Assembly (NCBI RefSeq): GCF_002213415.1
Contig: NZ_NJGU01000005.1
Coordinates: 186,001-250,000, forward strand
Length of the DNA: 64,000 nucleotides
Source of the DNA: Herbaspirillum robiniae
Lineage (GTDB): Bacteria; Pseudomonadota; Gammaproteobacteria; Burkholderiales; Burkholderiaceae_D
Direction: 5' to 3'
Numbering within the stretch: position 1 is the first letter of the stretch; every line of letters begins with the position of its first letter. A program made the translations under genes and the position numbers. Positions 17,876 to 29,033 of this stretch are shown here, one piece after another. The notes below the pieces were generated by a model that made no database searches, was not told the DNA's origin, and was given only the letters and a program-made list of their open reading frames with translations.

Positions 17876-18892
17876 ATGAACGCAATTCTGAAAAAAAGTG
17901 TGCTGGCGCTGATGGCCGCGGCCAGCCTCTCGCTGGTGAGTGCCGGCGCCATGGCGGACGCCAAGAACCCCAAGATCGGTTTCTCCATCGACGACCTGCG
18001 CGTGGAGCGCTGGGCGCGCGACCGCGACTTCTTCACCGCGGCGGCGGAGAAGCTGGGCGCCAAGGTGTTCGTGCAGTCGGCCGACGCCAGCGAGGCGCGC
18101 CAGATCTCCCAGATCGAGAACCTGATCTCGCGCGGCGTCGACGTGATCGTGATCGTGCCCTTCAACGCCACCGTGCTGACCAACACCATCAAGGAAGCCA
18201 AGAAGGCCGGCATCAAGGTGCTCTCCTATGACCGCCTGATCCTCAATGCCGATGTCGACGCCTACATCTCCTTCGACAACGAGAAGGTCGGCGAAATGCA
18301 GGCCGAGGGCGTGGTCAAGGCCCAACCCAAGGGCAACTACTTCCTGCTGGGCGGCTCGCCCACCGACAACAACGCCAAGATGTTCCGCGCCGGCCAGATG
18401 AAGGTACTGCAGCCGCTGATCGACAAGGGCGACATCAAGGTGGTCGGCCAGCAATGGGTCAAGGAATGGAACCCGACCGAAGCGCTCTCCATCGTCGAGA
18501 ACGCACTGACGGCCAACAACAACAAGATCGACGCCATCGTCGCCTCCAACGACGGCACCGCCGGCGGCGCGATCCAGGCGCTGGCCGCGCAGAAGCTGGC
18601 CGGCAAGGTGCCGGTGTCGGGCCAGGACGCCGACATCGCCGCCGTCAAGCGCGTCATCGGCGGCACCCAGACCATGACCGTGTACAAGCCGCTGAAGCTG
18701 ATCGCCAGCGAAGCGGCCGCATTGTCGGTGCACCTGGCGCGCAACGAGAAGCCGACCTACAACGCCCAGTACGACAACGGCGTCAAGAAGGTCGACACCA
18801 TTCTGCTCAAGCCCATCCTGCTGACCAAGTCCAACGTCAACATCCTGGTCCAGGACGGCTTCTACACGCAGGCGCAGATCGACGGCAAGTGA
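17876..18892 (+). CDS. xylF: D-xylose-binding periplasmic protein XylF
   Basis: A 338-residue exported protein with a signal peptide (MNAILKKS..., cleavage after AMA near residue 27). The mature part starts DAKNPKIGFSIDDLRVERWARDRDFF, diagnostic for XylF-type binding proteins. Ligand-site and hinge segments include GVDVIVIVPFN, LSYDRLILNADVDAYISFDN and VASNDGTAGGAIQAL. It delivers D-xylose to XylGH. It is the first gene of xylF-xylG-xylH-dehydrogenase-lactonase on the plus strand. Confidence 0.95.
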   Translation: MNAILKKSVLALMAAASLSLVSAGAMADAKNPKIGFSIDDLRVERWARDRDFFTAAAEKLGAKVFVQSADASEARQISQIENLISRGVDVIVIVPFNATVLTNTIKEAKKAGIKVLSYDRLILNADVDAYISFDNEKVGEMQAEGVVKAQPKGNYFLLGGSPTDNNAKMFRAGQMKVLQPLIDKGDIKVVGQQWVKEWNPTEALSIVENALTANNNKIDAIVASNDGTAGGAIQALAAQKLAGKVPVSGQDADIAAVKRVIGGTQTMTVYKPLKLIASEAAALSVHLARNEKPTYNAQYDNGVKKVDTILLKPILLTKSNVNILVQDGFYTQAQIDGK

Positions 18893-19006
18893 TCGCCGCA
18901 AGTCATCCGTTCAGGCTGCGCGCCTGAGCGGATGGCCTGGTGCGCAGGACGCCGCCGCGCGTCCTGCCGCATCGCCCTGTCGTCCTTCCCCCCTACGAGA
19001 GCAGGC

Positions 19007-20578
<1,572 letters not shown>

Positions 20579-20607
20579 AGAAGAAAAGAAGACAACTGGA
20601 ATCCGGT

Positions 20608-21747
20608 ATGACAACAACAAGCATCAAGCAGATTTTCAGCCGCTACAAGATCATCGCGCTGCTCATCGCCATCGCCATCATCTGGGCGTTCTTCAGCTGG
20701 CAGACCGAAGGCGGTTTCGTGACGCCGCGCAACCTCTCCAACCTGCTGCGCCAGATGGCCGTCACCGGCATCCTGGCCTGCGGCATGGTGCTGGTCATCA
20801 TCGCCGGCGAGATCGACCTGTCGGTCGGTTCGCTGCTGGGCCTGCTGGGCGGCGTGGCCGCCATCCTGGACGTGACCTACCACCTGCCGCTGCCGCTCAA
20901 CCTGGCGCTGGTGCTGGCGCTGGGCCTGGCGTTCGGGCTCTTCAGCGGCTACCTGACCGCCTACAAGCGCATCCCCTCGTTCATCGTCGGCCTGGGCGGC
21001 ATGCTGGCTTTTCGCGGCGTGCTGCTGGGCGTGACCGGCGGCCTGACGATCGCGCCGGTCTCCGACCACCTGGTCTACCTGGGCCAGGGCTACCTGCCGC
21101 CGCAGCTGGGCGTGGCGCTGATGCTGGGCCTGTTCGCGCTGACGCTGGCGCTGACCTGGCGCCAGCGCGTCAACCGCGCCCATCACGGGCTGCCGGTGCC
21201 GGCGCTATGGCGCGACGGGGTCAAGGTGCTGGTCATCGGCGCGGTGCTGCTGGCCTTCGTGCGCACGCTCAACAGCTACGACGGCATCCCGGTGCCGGTG
21301 CTGCTGCTGCTGGCCTTGCTGGGCCTGTTCAGCTACGTCAGCACGCAGACCGTGTTCGGCCGCCGCATCTATTCGGTGGGCAGCAACATGGAAGCCACGC
21401 GCCTGTCCGGCGTGAACGTGCAGGCGGTCAAGCTGTGGGTGTTCGGCATCATGGGCCTGATGTGCGCGCTGGCCGGGTTGGTCAACACCGCGCGCCTGGC
21501 GGCCGGCTCTCCCTCGGCCGGCAGCATGGGCGAGCTCGACGCCATCGCCGCCTGCTTCATCGGCGGCACTTCCATGCGCGGCGGCTCGGGCACCATCTAC
21601 GGCGCCCTGATCGGCGCGCTGGTGATGGCCAGCCTGGACAACGGCATGTCGATGCTCGACGTCGGCACCTACTGGCAGATGATCGTCAAGGGCAGCATCC
21701 TGGTGCTGGCCGTGTGGGTGGACGTCAGCACCCGCTCGGGGCGCTGA
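20608..21747 (+). CDS. xylH: D-xylose ABC transporter permease XylH
   Basis: A 379-residue inner-membrane permease of the BPD_transp_2 family with about ten hydrophobic segments. It has the hallmark AGEIDLSVGSLLGL and the late ELDAIAACFIGGTSMRGGSGT. The length, slightly greater than RbsC, matches XylH, which has extra membrane helices in the middle. It starts at the ATG at 20608; an upstream frame overlapping xylG is rejected. It forms the xylose channel and is cotranscribed with xylG and the dehydrogenase gene 40 bases downstream. Confidence 0.94.
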   Translation: MTTTSIKQIFSRYKIIALLIAIAIIWAFFSWQTEGGFVTPRNLSNLLRQMAVTGILACGMVLVIIAGEIDLSVGSLLGLLGGVAAILDVTYHLPLPLNLALVLALGLAFGLFSGYLTAYKRIPSFIVGLGGMLAFRGVLLGVTGGLTIAPVSDHLVYLGQGYLPPQLGVALMLGLFALTLALTWRQRVNRAHHGLPVPALWRDGVKVLVIGAVLLAFVRTLNSYDGIPVPVLLLLALLGLFSYVSTQTVFGRRIYSVGSNMEATRLSGVNVQAVKLWVFGIMGLMCALAGLVNTARLAAGSPSAGSMGELDAIAACFIGGTSMRGGSGTIYGALIGALVMASLDNGMSMLDVGTYWQMIVKGSILVLAVWVDVSTRSGR

Positions 21748-21787
21748 GCAGATCCCTATTCCCATTTCTCTTTCGGAGCATTCCAGC

Positions 21788-22597
21788 ATGACCGCATCAC
21801 AGCAACCTCCCCAGTCCGCCCCCGGCGCCGTGGAACACGCCATCTACCCCAGCCTGGCCGGCAAGCGGGTGGTCGTCACCGGCGGCGGCACCGGCATCGG
21901 CGCCGCACTGGTGACGGCCTTTGCCGAGCAGGGTGCGCAGGTCTTCTTCCTCGACATCGCCGAAGAAGAATCGCGCGCGCTGGCCGCTTCGCTGAAGGAC
22001 TCGGTGCACGCGCCGGTCTTCCTGCCCTGCAACCTGCTCGACCTGGACGCGCTTGCCGCCGCCTTCGCCCGCATCGGCGAGAGCGCCGGCACGGTCGACG
22101 TCCTGGTCAACAACGCCGCCAATGACGACCGCCATACGATGGCCGATGTCAGCCCGGCCTACTGGGACGAGCGCATGGCGGTCAACCTGCGCCACCAGTT
22201 CTTCTGCGCCCAGGCGGTCGCCCCGGGCATGCGCGCGCAGGGCCGCGGCGTGATCCTCAATTTCGGCTCGATCTCGTGGCACCTGGGCCTGCCCAACCTG
22301 ACGCTCTACATGACGGCCAAGGCCGGCATCGAAGGCCTCACCCACGGCCTGGCGCGCGACCTTGGCGCGCACGGCATCCGCGTCAACTGCATCCTGCCCG
22401 GCGCCATCCGCACGCCGCGCCAGACGCGCCTGTGGCACAACCCGGAAGAAGAAGCCAAGATCCTGGCCGCGCAATGCCTGCCCGGCCGCATCGATCCGCA
22501 CGACGTGGCGGCGATGGCATTGTTCCTGGCTTCGGACAGCGCGGGCAAATGCACCGGCCGCAACTATTACGTCGACGCCGGCTGGCTCGGCGCCTGA
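21788..22597 (+). CDS. NAD-dependent D-xylose 1-dehydrogenase (SDR family)
   Basis: A 269-residue short-chain dehydrogenase: cofactor motif TGGGTGIG (31-38), NNAAND, active-site serine in FGSISWHLG (161/163) and YMTAK (Tyr174, Lys178). AIYPSLAGKRVVVTGG, NDDRH, AYWDERMAVNLRH and the DAGW end resemble, from memory, the Caulobacter xylose dehydrogenase. It oxidises D-xylose to D-xylonolactone. It follows xylFGH and precedes a lactonase, so imported xylose is probably used by an oxidative route. RBS-like TCGGAG lies about ten bases before the ATG. Confidence 0.88.
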   Translation: MTASQQPPQSAPGAVEHAIYPSLAGKRVVVTGGGTGIGAALVTAFAEQGAQVFFLDIAEEESRALAASLKDSVHAPVFLPCNLLDLDALAAAFARIGESAGTVDVLVNNAANDDRHTMADVSPAYWDERMAVNLRHQFFCAQAVAPGMRAQGRGVILNFGSISWHLGLPNLTLYMTAKAGIEGLTHGLARDLGAHGIRVNCILPGAIRTPRQTRLWHNPEEEAKILAAQCLPGRIDPHDVAAMALFLASDSAGKCTGRNYYVDAGWLGA

Positions 22598-22610
22598 TGC
22601 GGACCTCGCC

Positions 22611-23492
22611 ATGAACGCCAAGCCGCCGCCGCGGATCGACGCCCACCAGCACTTCTGGCACTACCGCTCGGAGGACTATCCGTGGATAGGCGCCGACATG
22701 GACCTGCTGGCGCAGGACCGGCTGCCCTACCAGTTCCAGCCGCTGCTGGAGGCCAACGGCCTGCATGCCTCGATCACGGTGCAGGCGCGCCCGGGCCGCG
22801 AAGAGACCGCCTTCCTGCTGGGACTGGCACGCCAGAACCGCCGCATCGCCGGCGTGATCGGCTGGGAAGACATCTCCTCGCCGGCGCTGGCCGAGCGCGT
22901 GGAGCAATGGGGCCGCGACAAGCTGCTGGGATTTCGCCACCAGATCCAGGACGAGAGCGACCCATCGGCCTTCCTCGCGCAGCCGCAGTTCAACGCCGGC
23001 ATCCGCTGGCTGCAGGAGCGCAGGTACGTCTACGACGTGCTGGTGCACGAGCGCCAGCTCTCCGCGGTGCGCGCTTTCTGCGCGCGCCACGACAAGCACT
23101 GGCTGGTGCTCAACCATCTCGGCAAACCGGCCCTGAAGGAATTCCGCAAGAACAAGGGCGCCTTCGAACGCTGGCGCGAAGAGGCGCGCGAACTGGCCGC
23201 CATGCCGCACGTCGCCTGCAAGCTCTCGGGCCTGCTCACCGAGGCCGACTGGATACGGGGCCTGAGCCTGCGCGACTACGACTACATCCTGCAGTGCCTC
23301 AATACCGCGCTCGAACTGTTCGGGCCGCAACGGCTCATCTTCGGCTCGGACTGGCCGGTATGCCTGCTGGCCGCGTCCTACTCGCGGGTGGTGGCGGTGA
23401 CGCGGGAATGGGCCAACACCCGGCTCTCGGCCACCGAGCAGGATGCGCTGTGGGGCGCGACCTCGGCCGAGGTCTACGGCTTGTCGCTGTGA
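22611..23492 (+). CDS. amidohydrolase-family lactonase (probable sugar-acid lactone hydrolase)
   Basis: A 293-residue amidohydrolase_2 protein of the L-rhamnono-/L-fucono-lactonase group. Metal-site motifs are visible: DAHQHFWHY near the start, a GFRHQIQDE arginine/histidine segment, VLNHLGKP and FGSDWPVC with the catalytic aspartate. It begins 13 bases after the xylose dehydrogenase stop and is the last gene of the xyl operon. By context it opens D-xylono-lactone (or a related aldonolactone) to the acid. No xylonate dehydratase is in the window. Confidence 0.85.
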   Translation: MNAKPPPRIDAHQHFWHYRSEDYPWIGADMDLLAQDRLPYQFQPLLEANGLHASITVQARPGREETAFLLGLARQNRRIAGVIGWEDISSPALAERVEQWGRDKLLGFRHQIQDESDPSAFLAQPQFNAGIRWLQERRYVYDVLVHERQLSAVRAFCARHDKHWLVLNHLGKPALKEFRKNKGAFERWREEARELAAMPHVACKLSGLLTEADWIRGLSLRDYDYILQCLNTALELFGPQRLIFGSDWPVCLLAASYSRVVAVTREWANTRLSATEQDALWGATSAEVYGLSL

Positions 23493-23853
23493 GCGATCAA
23501 GCCTGACAGTTGCGGGGTGCCGCGCAGCCCGCGCCGGCAAGTTTGCCGGCCGCAGGCTGCCCTGATCCGGGTGGCGCGGGGTTTCCTTCCGGCAGCAATG
23601 TTCCGGTCGTTTCCGCCTGCTTCTTCCTTGTTGGTTTGACCGCAATCTTTACCTCCCGGCAAACGCCATCACCTTGCGCCTTGAAAATTCCCAAGGCCAT
23701 CCCTATACTTAGCACTCGCCACAGGAGAGTGCTAACAGCCCACCTTGGCTTATTTCCCCTTTTTCATGCGGTGCCGTCTGCTGCATTTGGAAGAAAAACC
23801 ATTGCAGCCATCGCCGCAATTAACGCTAACTTATTGAAAATTAAGGAGTTCTC
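23493..23853. other. intergenic region upstream of groES
   Basis: The left part (23493-23640) holds no feature I recognise, and no clear terminator for the xyl operon. The right part is the groESL control region listed separately, followed by a leader of about 115 bases. Confidence 0.5.
23680..23735 (+). promoter_or_regulatory. groESL promoter with CIRCE operator
   Basis: CIRCE, the HrcA repressor site, is perfect: TTAGCACTC (23709-23717), nine bases, GAGTGCTAA (23727-23735). Just upstream is CTTGAAA (23680-23686), 14 bases, then CCCTATAC, which fits a sigma-32 heat-shock promoter. The same region reads as sigma-70 TTGAAA (23681-23686), 17 bases, TATACT (23704-23709). Double control by HrcA and sigma-32 is known in betaproteobacteria. 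Confidence 0.95.
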
Positions 23854-24144
23854 ATGAATCTTCGCCCCTTGCACGATCGCGTCATCGTCAAGCGCCTGGA
23901 CCAGGAAACCAAGACCGCTTCCGGTATCGTTCTGCCTGATGCAGCGACCGAAAAGCCGGACCAAGGCGAAGTCCTGGCCATCGGCGGCGGCAAGATCCTG
24001 GATGACGGCAAGGTCCGTCCGCTGGCAGTGAAGGTCGGCGACCGCGTCCTGTTCGGCAAGTACTCCGGCCAGGCCGTGAAGATCGATGGCCAGGAACTGC
24101 TGGTCATGCGCGAAGAAGACCTGTTCGCCGTCGTCGAGAAGTAA
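23854..24144 (+). CDS. groES: co-chaperonin GroES
   Basis: A 96-residue GroES starting [29 protein letters not shown], full length for the family. It contains the mobile-loop region ([20 protein letters not shown]) that binds GroEL, in the usual order, and the dome-loop beta-hairpin. AAGGAG lies eight bases before the ATG. It is first in the groES-groEL operon under CIRCE control, with 105 bases to groEL. Confidence 0.99.
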   Translation: MNLRPLHDRVIVKRLDQETKTASGIVLPDAATEKPDQGEVLAIGGGKILDDGKVRPLAVKVGDRVLFGKYSGQAVKIDGQELLVMREEDLFAVVEK

Positions 24145-25899
<1,755 letters not shown>

Positions 25900-25950
25900 T
25901 TTGCCTTCCGGCCTGCCGGCCCCGGTTCGCCGGGGCTGCCAACCGAAAGA

Positions 25951-25984
25951 AAAAACCCGCGTCGGGAAACCGGCGCGGGTTTTT
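25951..25984 (+). terminator. Rho-independent terminator of groESL
   Basis: A CCCGCG/CGCGGG stem with additional inner CGG/CCG pairing and a GAAA loop is preceded by five A and followed by five T. It lies about 50 bases after the groEL stop. Confidence 0.9.
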
Positions 25985-26099
25985 CTTTGGGCGTTCGATC
26001 AACGGCAGGCGAACATCCTGCGCTACTGCCGAGTTTGACAGCCGCGCCGGGTGCGGCCGATAATCGCCCCTTCGTTTTTCCCTCCAAGGACACTTCGAC

Positions 26100-26120
26100 A
26101 TGCGCCAGTTTCTCGCCTGA
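26100..26120 (+). CDS. six-codon leader peptide upstream of the ABC-F gene
   Basis: The reading frame encodes MRQFLA and is preceded by AAGGA at a nine-base distance. It ends 67 bases before the ABC-F start. Two hairpins follow directly: GCCCCG/CGGGGC at 26123-26141 and GCTGC/GCAGC at 26147-26160. Short leader ORFs upstream of ABC-F ribosome-protection genes sense drug-stalled ribosomes. The coding claim rests on layout only. Confidence 0.5.
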   Translation: MRQFLA

Positions 26121-26122
26121 CC

Positions 26123-26160
26123 GCCCCGGTTGATTCGGGGCACGACGCTGCCACGGCAGC
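26123..26160 (+). promoter_or_regulatory. attenuator-like hairpins in the ABC-F leader
   Basis: Two adjacent stem-loops separate the leader peptide stop (26120) from the ABC-F start (26188). The first starts only three bases after the stop, so a ribosome stalled in the leader would cover its 5' arm. There is no T-run, so translational control is more likely than transcription termination. Confidence 0.45.
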
Positions 26161-26187
26161 CGATCCACCCTGATCGCGAGAGACCAC

Positions 26188-27588
26188 ATGACGATGCTGC
26201 GACTGCAAGGCCTAAGCCTTGCCTTTCCCCACAAGACCTGTTTTTCCGACTTCGATGGCGTGCTCGACTGGGGCCGGCGCGTGGCCGTGGTCGGCGACAA
26301 CGGCTGCGGCAAATCCTCGCTGCTGCAGCTGCTGCGCGGGGCCCTGGCGCCTGATGCCGGCCGCATCGTGCGCGCCGACGGCCTGCGCATCGGCTACGTG
26401 CCGCAACTGGCCGCGCCGGCCGACGGCCTGAGCGGCGGCCAGGCCGCCAATCGTGCGCTGAGCCGCGCCCTGGCGGATGCTCCCGAGCTGCTGTTGCTGG
26501 ACGAGCCGACCAATCACCTGGACGCCGGCAACCGGCGCTCGCTCACGCGCATGCTGGCGCACTTCCCCGGCGCCATCGTGCTGGTCACGCACGACGCGGC
26601 CTTGCTCGATGCGCTGTGCGACACCATCTGGCATATCGAAGACGGCCGTATCCACTGCTTCCAGGGACGCTATGCCGACTTCCTCGCCGAACAGGAACTG
26701 CGGCGCGAAGCCATCGATCGCCAACTGGCCTCGCTCAGGCGCGAGCAGGACGATGCGCACCGGGCCCGCATGCAGGAGCAGCTGCGCGCCGGCAAGGCCC
26801 GGCAGCGCGGCGAACGCGCGGTGGAAAACCATCGCTGGGCCACCATCAAGTCAGCCACCAAACTCGGGCGCGGCAACCAGACCGCCGGCCGCAAGCAGGC
26901 CGCCATCGCCGAACGCCAGCAGGCGCTGGCCGATGAACGGGCGCAACTCAGGCGCGCGCCGGCAATCACGCCGCGCTTTCAGCTGGCGCCGGGATCATCG
27001 CGCGAGGCCGGCGTGCTGCACATCAGCGCGGGCAGCGCCGGCTATGCGGCGCCGGTGGTGAGCGGGTTGCATCTGGATATCGCACGAGGAGAACGGGTCG
27101 CGCTGACCGGCGCCAACGGCAGCGGCAAGTCCACGGTGGCGCGCGCCATCGCCGGCATCGCGCCGGCGCGGCGACTGTCGGGACAATGGCATGCCCCGCC
27201 CGCGGCGCACATCGGCTATCTGGACCAGCACTATGCGCAGCTGGTGCCTGGCGCCAGCGTGCTGGACAGCCTGCGCGCCGTGGCCGACGGCTGGAGCATG
27301 GAACAGCTGCGGCGCTGGCTGGCCGACTTCCTGTTTCGCGGCGAGCATGAGGTGCATGCCGATGTCGCCACCTTGTCCGGCGGAGAAAAGGCGCGACTGA
27401 GCCTGGCCTGCATCGCGGCCCGCCCGCCGGCACTGCTGGTGCTCGATGAGGTAACCAACAACCTGGACCGGCGCACGCGCGGGCACGTCATCGACGTGCT
27501 GCGCGATTACCCCGGCGCCATGCTGCTGATCTCGCACGACGACGATTTCCTGCAGGCGCTGGGCGAGGTCAGGCGTGTCCCGCTGTAG
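26188..27588 (+). CDS. ABC-F family ATPase (possible ribosome-protection factor)
   Basis: A 466-residue soluble protein with two ABC domains and no membrane segment. Domain one has GDNGCGKSS, LSGGQ and LLLLDEPTNHLD. A charged helical linker at about 165-250 corresponds to the P-site tRNA-interaction arm. Domain two has GANGSGKST, LSGGEKARLSLA and the variant LLVLDEVTNNLD. It is shorter than the housekeeping ABC-F proteins Uup, EttA, YheS and YbiT (about 530-640), and the Walker B variant also sets it apart. With its leader ORF it may protect the ribosome from an antibiotic. This role is inferred; a housekeeping translation role is possible. Confidence 0.85.
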   Translation: MTMLRLQGLSLAFPHKTCFSDFDGVLDWGRRVAVVGDNGCGKSSLLQLLRGALAPDAGRIVRADGLRIGYVPQLAAPADGLSGGQAANRALSRALADAPELLLLDEPTNHLDAGNRRSLTRMLAHFPGAIVLVTHDAALLDALCDTIWHIEDGRIHCFQGRYADFLAEQELRREAIDRQLASLRREQDDAHRARMQEQLRAGKARQRGERAVENHRWATIKSATKLGRGNQTAGRKQAAIAERQQALADERAQLRRAPAITPRFQLAPGSSREAGVLHISAGSAGYAAPVVSGLHLDIARGERVALTGANGSGKSTVARAIAGIAPARRLSGQWHAPPAAHIGYLDQHYAQLVPGASVLDSLRAVADGWSMEQLRRWLADFLFRGEHEVHADVATLSGGEKARLSLACIAARPPALLVLDEVTNNLDRRTRGHVIDVLRDYPGAMLLISHDDDFLQALGEVRRVPL

Positions 27589-27591
27589 GCA

Positions 27592-28275
27592 TCAGCTGCT
27601 GGCCCACATGCGCAAGAGGTTGTGATACGTCGCACCCAGCCCGACCACCGCCGGGTCGTCGCCCGGCAGGCGGGCTCGCAGCGACATCAGCTGGCAATCC
27701 ATGTCGAACAGCAGGCGCCGCCGCTCGCCCTCGCGCACCATGCTCTCGCTCCAGAAGAAGCTGGCGTAGCGCACGCCGGCGCGCACCGGCTCAACCCGGT
27801 GCACGGTGGCGGCGGAGTACAGCAGCATGTCGCCGGCCGGCAGCTTGATGCGCTTGTCTTCCCAGGGGTCGGCCACCACCAGCTCGCCGCCCTCGTATTC
27901 GTCGGGCTCGCTCAGGAACAGCGTGCATGAGACGTCGGTGCGCACGCGGCTGCCGTCGGGCATGAAGCGCATGGCCACGTCCACGTGGTCGCCGAGATGG
28001 TCGCCGCCGGCGCCATAGCGATTGAACATCGGCGTGGCGACCTGGCGCGGCAAGGCCGCCGAGAAGAACATCTGGTTGCGCCGCAGGGCCGCCAGCACCA
28101 TCGCCTGCAAGGGCGCGGCGCCGGCCGACTGCTCGGGCAACTGCCGGTTCTGCTTGAGCGCGCCGGGCAGGCTGCCCGAGGTGGCGCGGCCGTCTGTCCA
28201 CTCGCCCTGCGCCAGCAGCCCGCGCGCGTGGCGCACTTCTTCGGCGCTGAAGACCTGTTTGAGGTGCAGCATCAT
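27592..28275 (-). CDS. piuC: Fe(II)/2-oxoglutarate-dependent dioxygenase PiuC/YbiX
   Basis: A 227-residue PKHD-type hydroxylase starting MMLHLKQVFSAEEV. The iron ligands are His97 and Asp99 (GDHVDVAMR) and His159 (ATVHRVEPV); Arg169 should bind 2-oxoglutarate. SCTLFLSEPDEYEGGELVV is typical. The ATG at 28275 follows AGGAGG at a five-base distance and overlaps the Sel1 gene stop (ATGA), so a slightly longer frame is rejected. PiuC proteins accompany catecholate-siderophore TonB receptors such as PiuA/Fiu, as here. It is the third gene of the Fur-controlled operon. Confidence 0.93.
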   Translation of the reverse strand: MMLHLKQVFSAEEVRHARGLLAQGEWTDGRATSGSLPGALKQNRQLPEQSAGAAPLQAMVLAALRRNQMFFSAALPRQVATPMFNRYGAGGDHLGDHVDVAMRFMPDGSRVRTDVSCTLFLSEPDEYEGGELVVADPWEDKRIKLPAGDMLLYSAATVHRVEPVRAGVRYASFFWSESMVREGERRRLLFDMDCQLMSLRARLPGDDPAVVGLGATYHNLLRMWASS

Positions 28276-29033
28276 GCGGCGGCCTCCTGCCATGCGGCTT
28301 CATCGGCCAGCGCGCGCACGGCGGCATGGCCGGACTGCGACAGCCAGCCGCGCACGTTGCGCATGAAGGCCGGCGTGGCGGCATCGGGAATGCGCCGCAG
28401 CCAGGCCAGCGCCTGCTCCATGAGGCCGCGCTGCAGCAGCATGCGCGCATAGTTGAACTGGCCGCGGAAGTCGCCGCCCAGCGCCGCCTGCCGGTACAAG
28501 GCAAAGGCCTGTTCAGGGTCGGCGTCGAGCTCCCAGCCTTCTTCATGGAAGCGTCCGAGCACGTTGACCGACTTGGCATGCCCCAGCGCCGCGGCACACC
28601 GATACAGCGCCAACGCCGCGGCACGATCGGCCGCGACGCCGTCGCCGTTCATCATCAGGTTGGCCAGGTTGTACATGCCCCAGTCCAGCCCGCGCGCCGC
28701 CGCCAGCCGATACCAGTAGACCGCCATCTGCGCGTCGCGCGCGCGGCCCCAGCCGAGCTCGCAACAGCGGCCCATCATGTTGATGGCGTCGAGGTCGTCG
28801 GCCTGCGCGGCCAGCGCGAACCAGTGCAGCGCCTCGCCCTCGTCGCGCGCCGTGCCTTCGCCGGACAGCAGGCGCTGCCCGAGGATGGCCTGGGCGCGCG
28901 GCACGCCCTGGCGCGCCGCCGCCCGCAGCCAGGCGATGGCCTCGGGTGAACGGTCGGCGACGATGGCGGCCAGATGCTGCGCGTCTACCTGCGAGAGCTG
29001 GCGCACGCTGACCTTGCTTGCGCGCTGGCTCAT
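28272..29033 (-). CDS. Sel1/TPR-repeat protein of the TonB receptor-PiuC operon
   Basis: A 253-residue protein with about four Sel1-like repeats between residues 30 and 190: the pattern A-x-x-x-LG...GxGxxxD...AxxWFxxAA is clear in RAQAILGQRLLSGEGTARD and GMYNLANLMMNGDGVAAD, where only short parts are shown. It has no evident signal peptide. Its ATG overlaps the receptor stop by one base (TGATG) and its stop overlaps piuC, so all three are translationally coupled. Such proteins are common partners of PiuC; the function is unknown, probably protein-protein interaction. Confidence 0.85.
   Translation of the reverse strand: MSQRASKVSVRQLSQVDAQHLAAIVADRSPEAIAWLRAAARQGVPRAQAILGQRLLSGEGTARDEGEALHWFALAAQADDLDAINMMGRCCELGWGRARDAQMAVYWYRLAAARGLDWGMYNLANLMMNGDGVAADRAAALALYRCAAALGHAKSVNVLGRFHEEGWELDADPEQAFALYRQAALGGDFRGQFNYARMLLQRGLMEQALAWLRRIPDAATPAFMRNVRGWLSQSGHAAVRALADEAAWQEAAA

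Noticed and set aside
16088..18901. A 937-codon minus-strand open frame covering xylR and all of xylF
   Set aside because: Only the part from the GTG at 17380 downstream matches a protein (XylR). The rest is the antisense of xylF and the promoter, a result of high GC.
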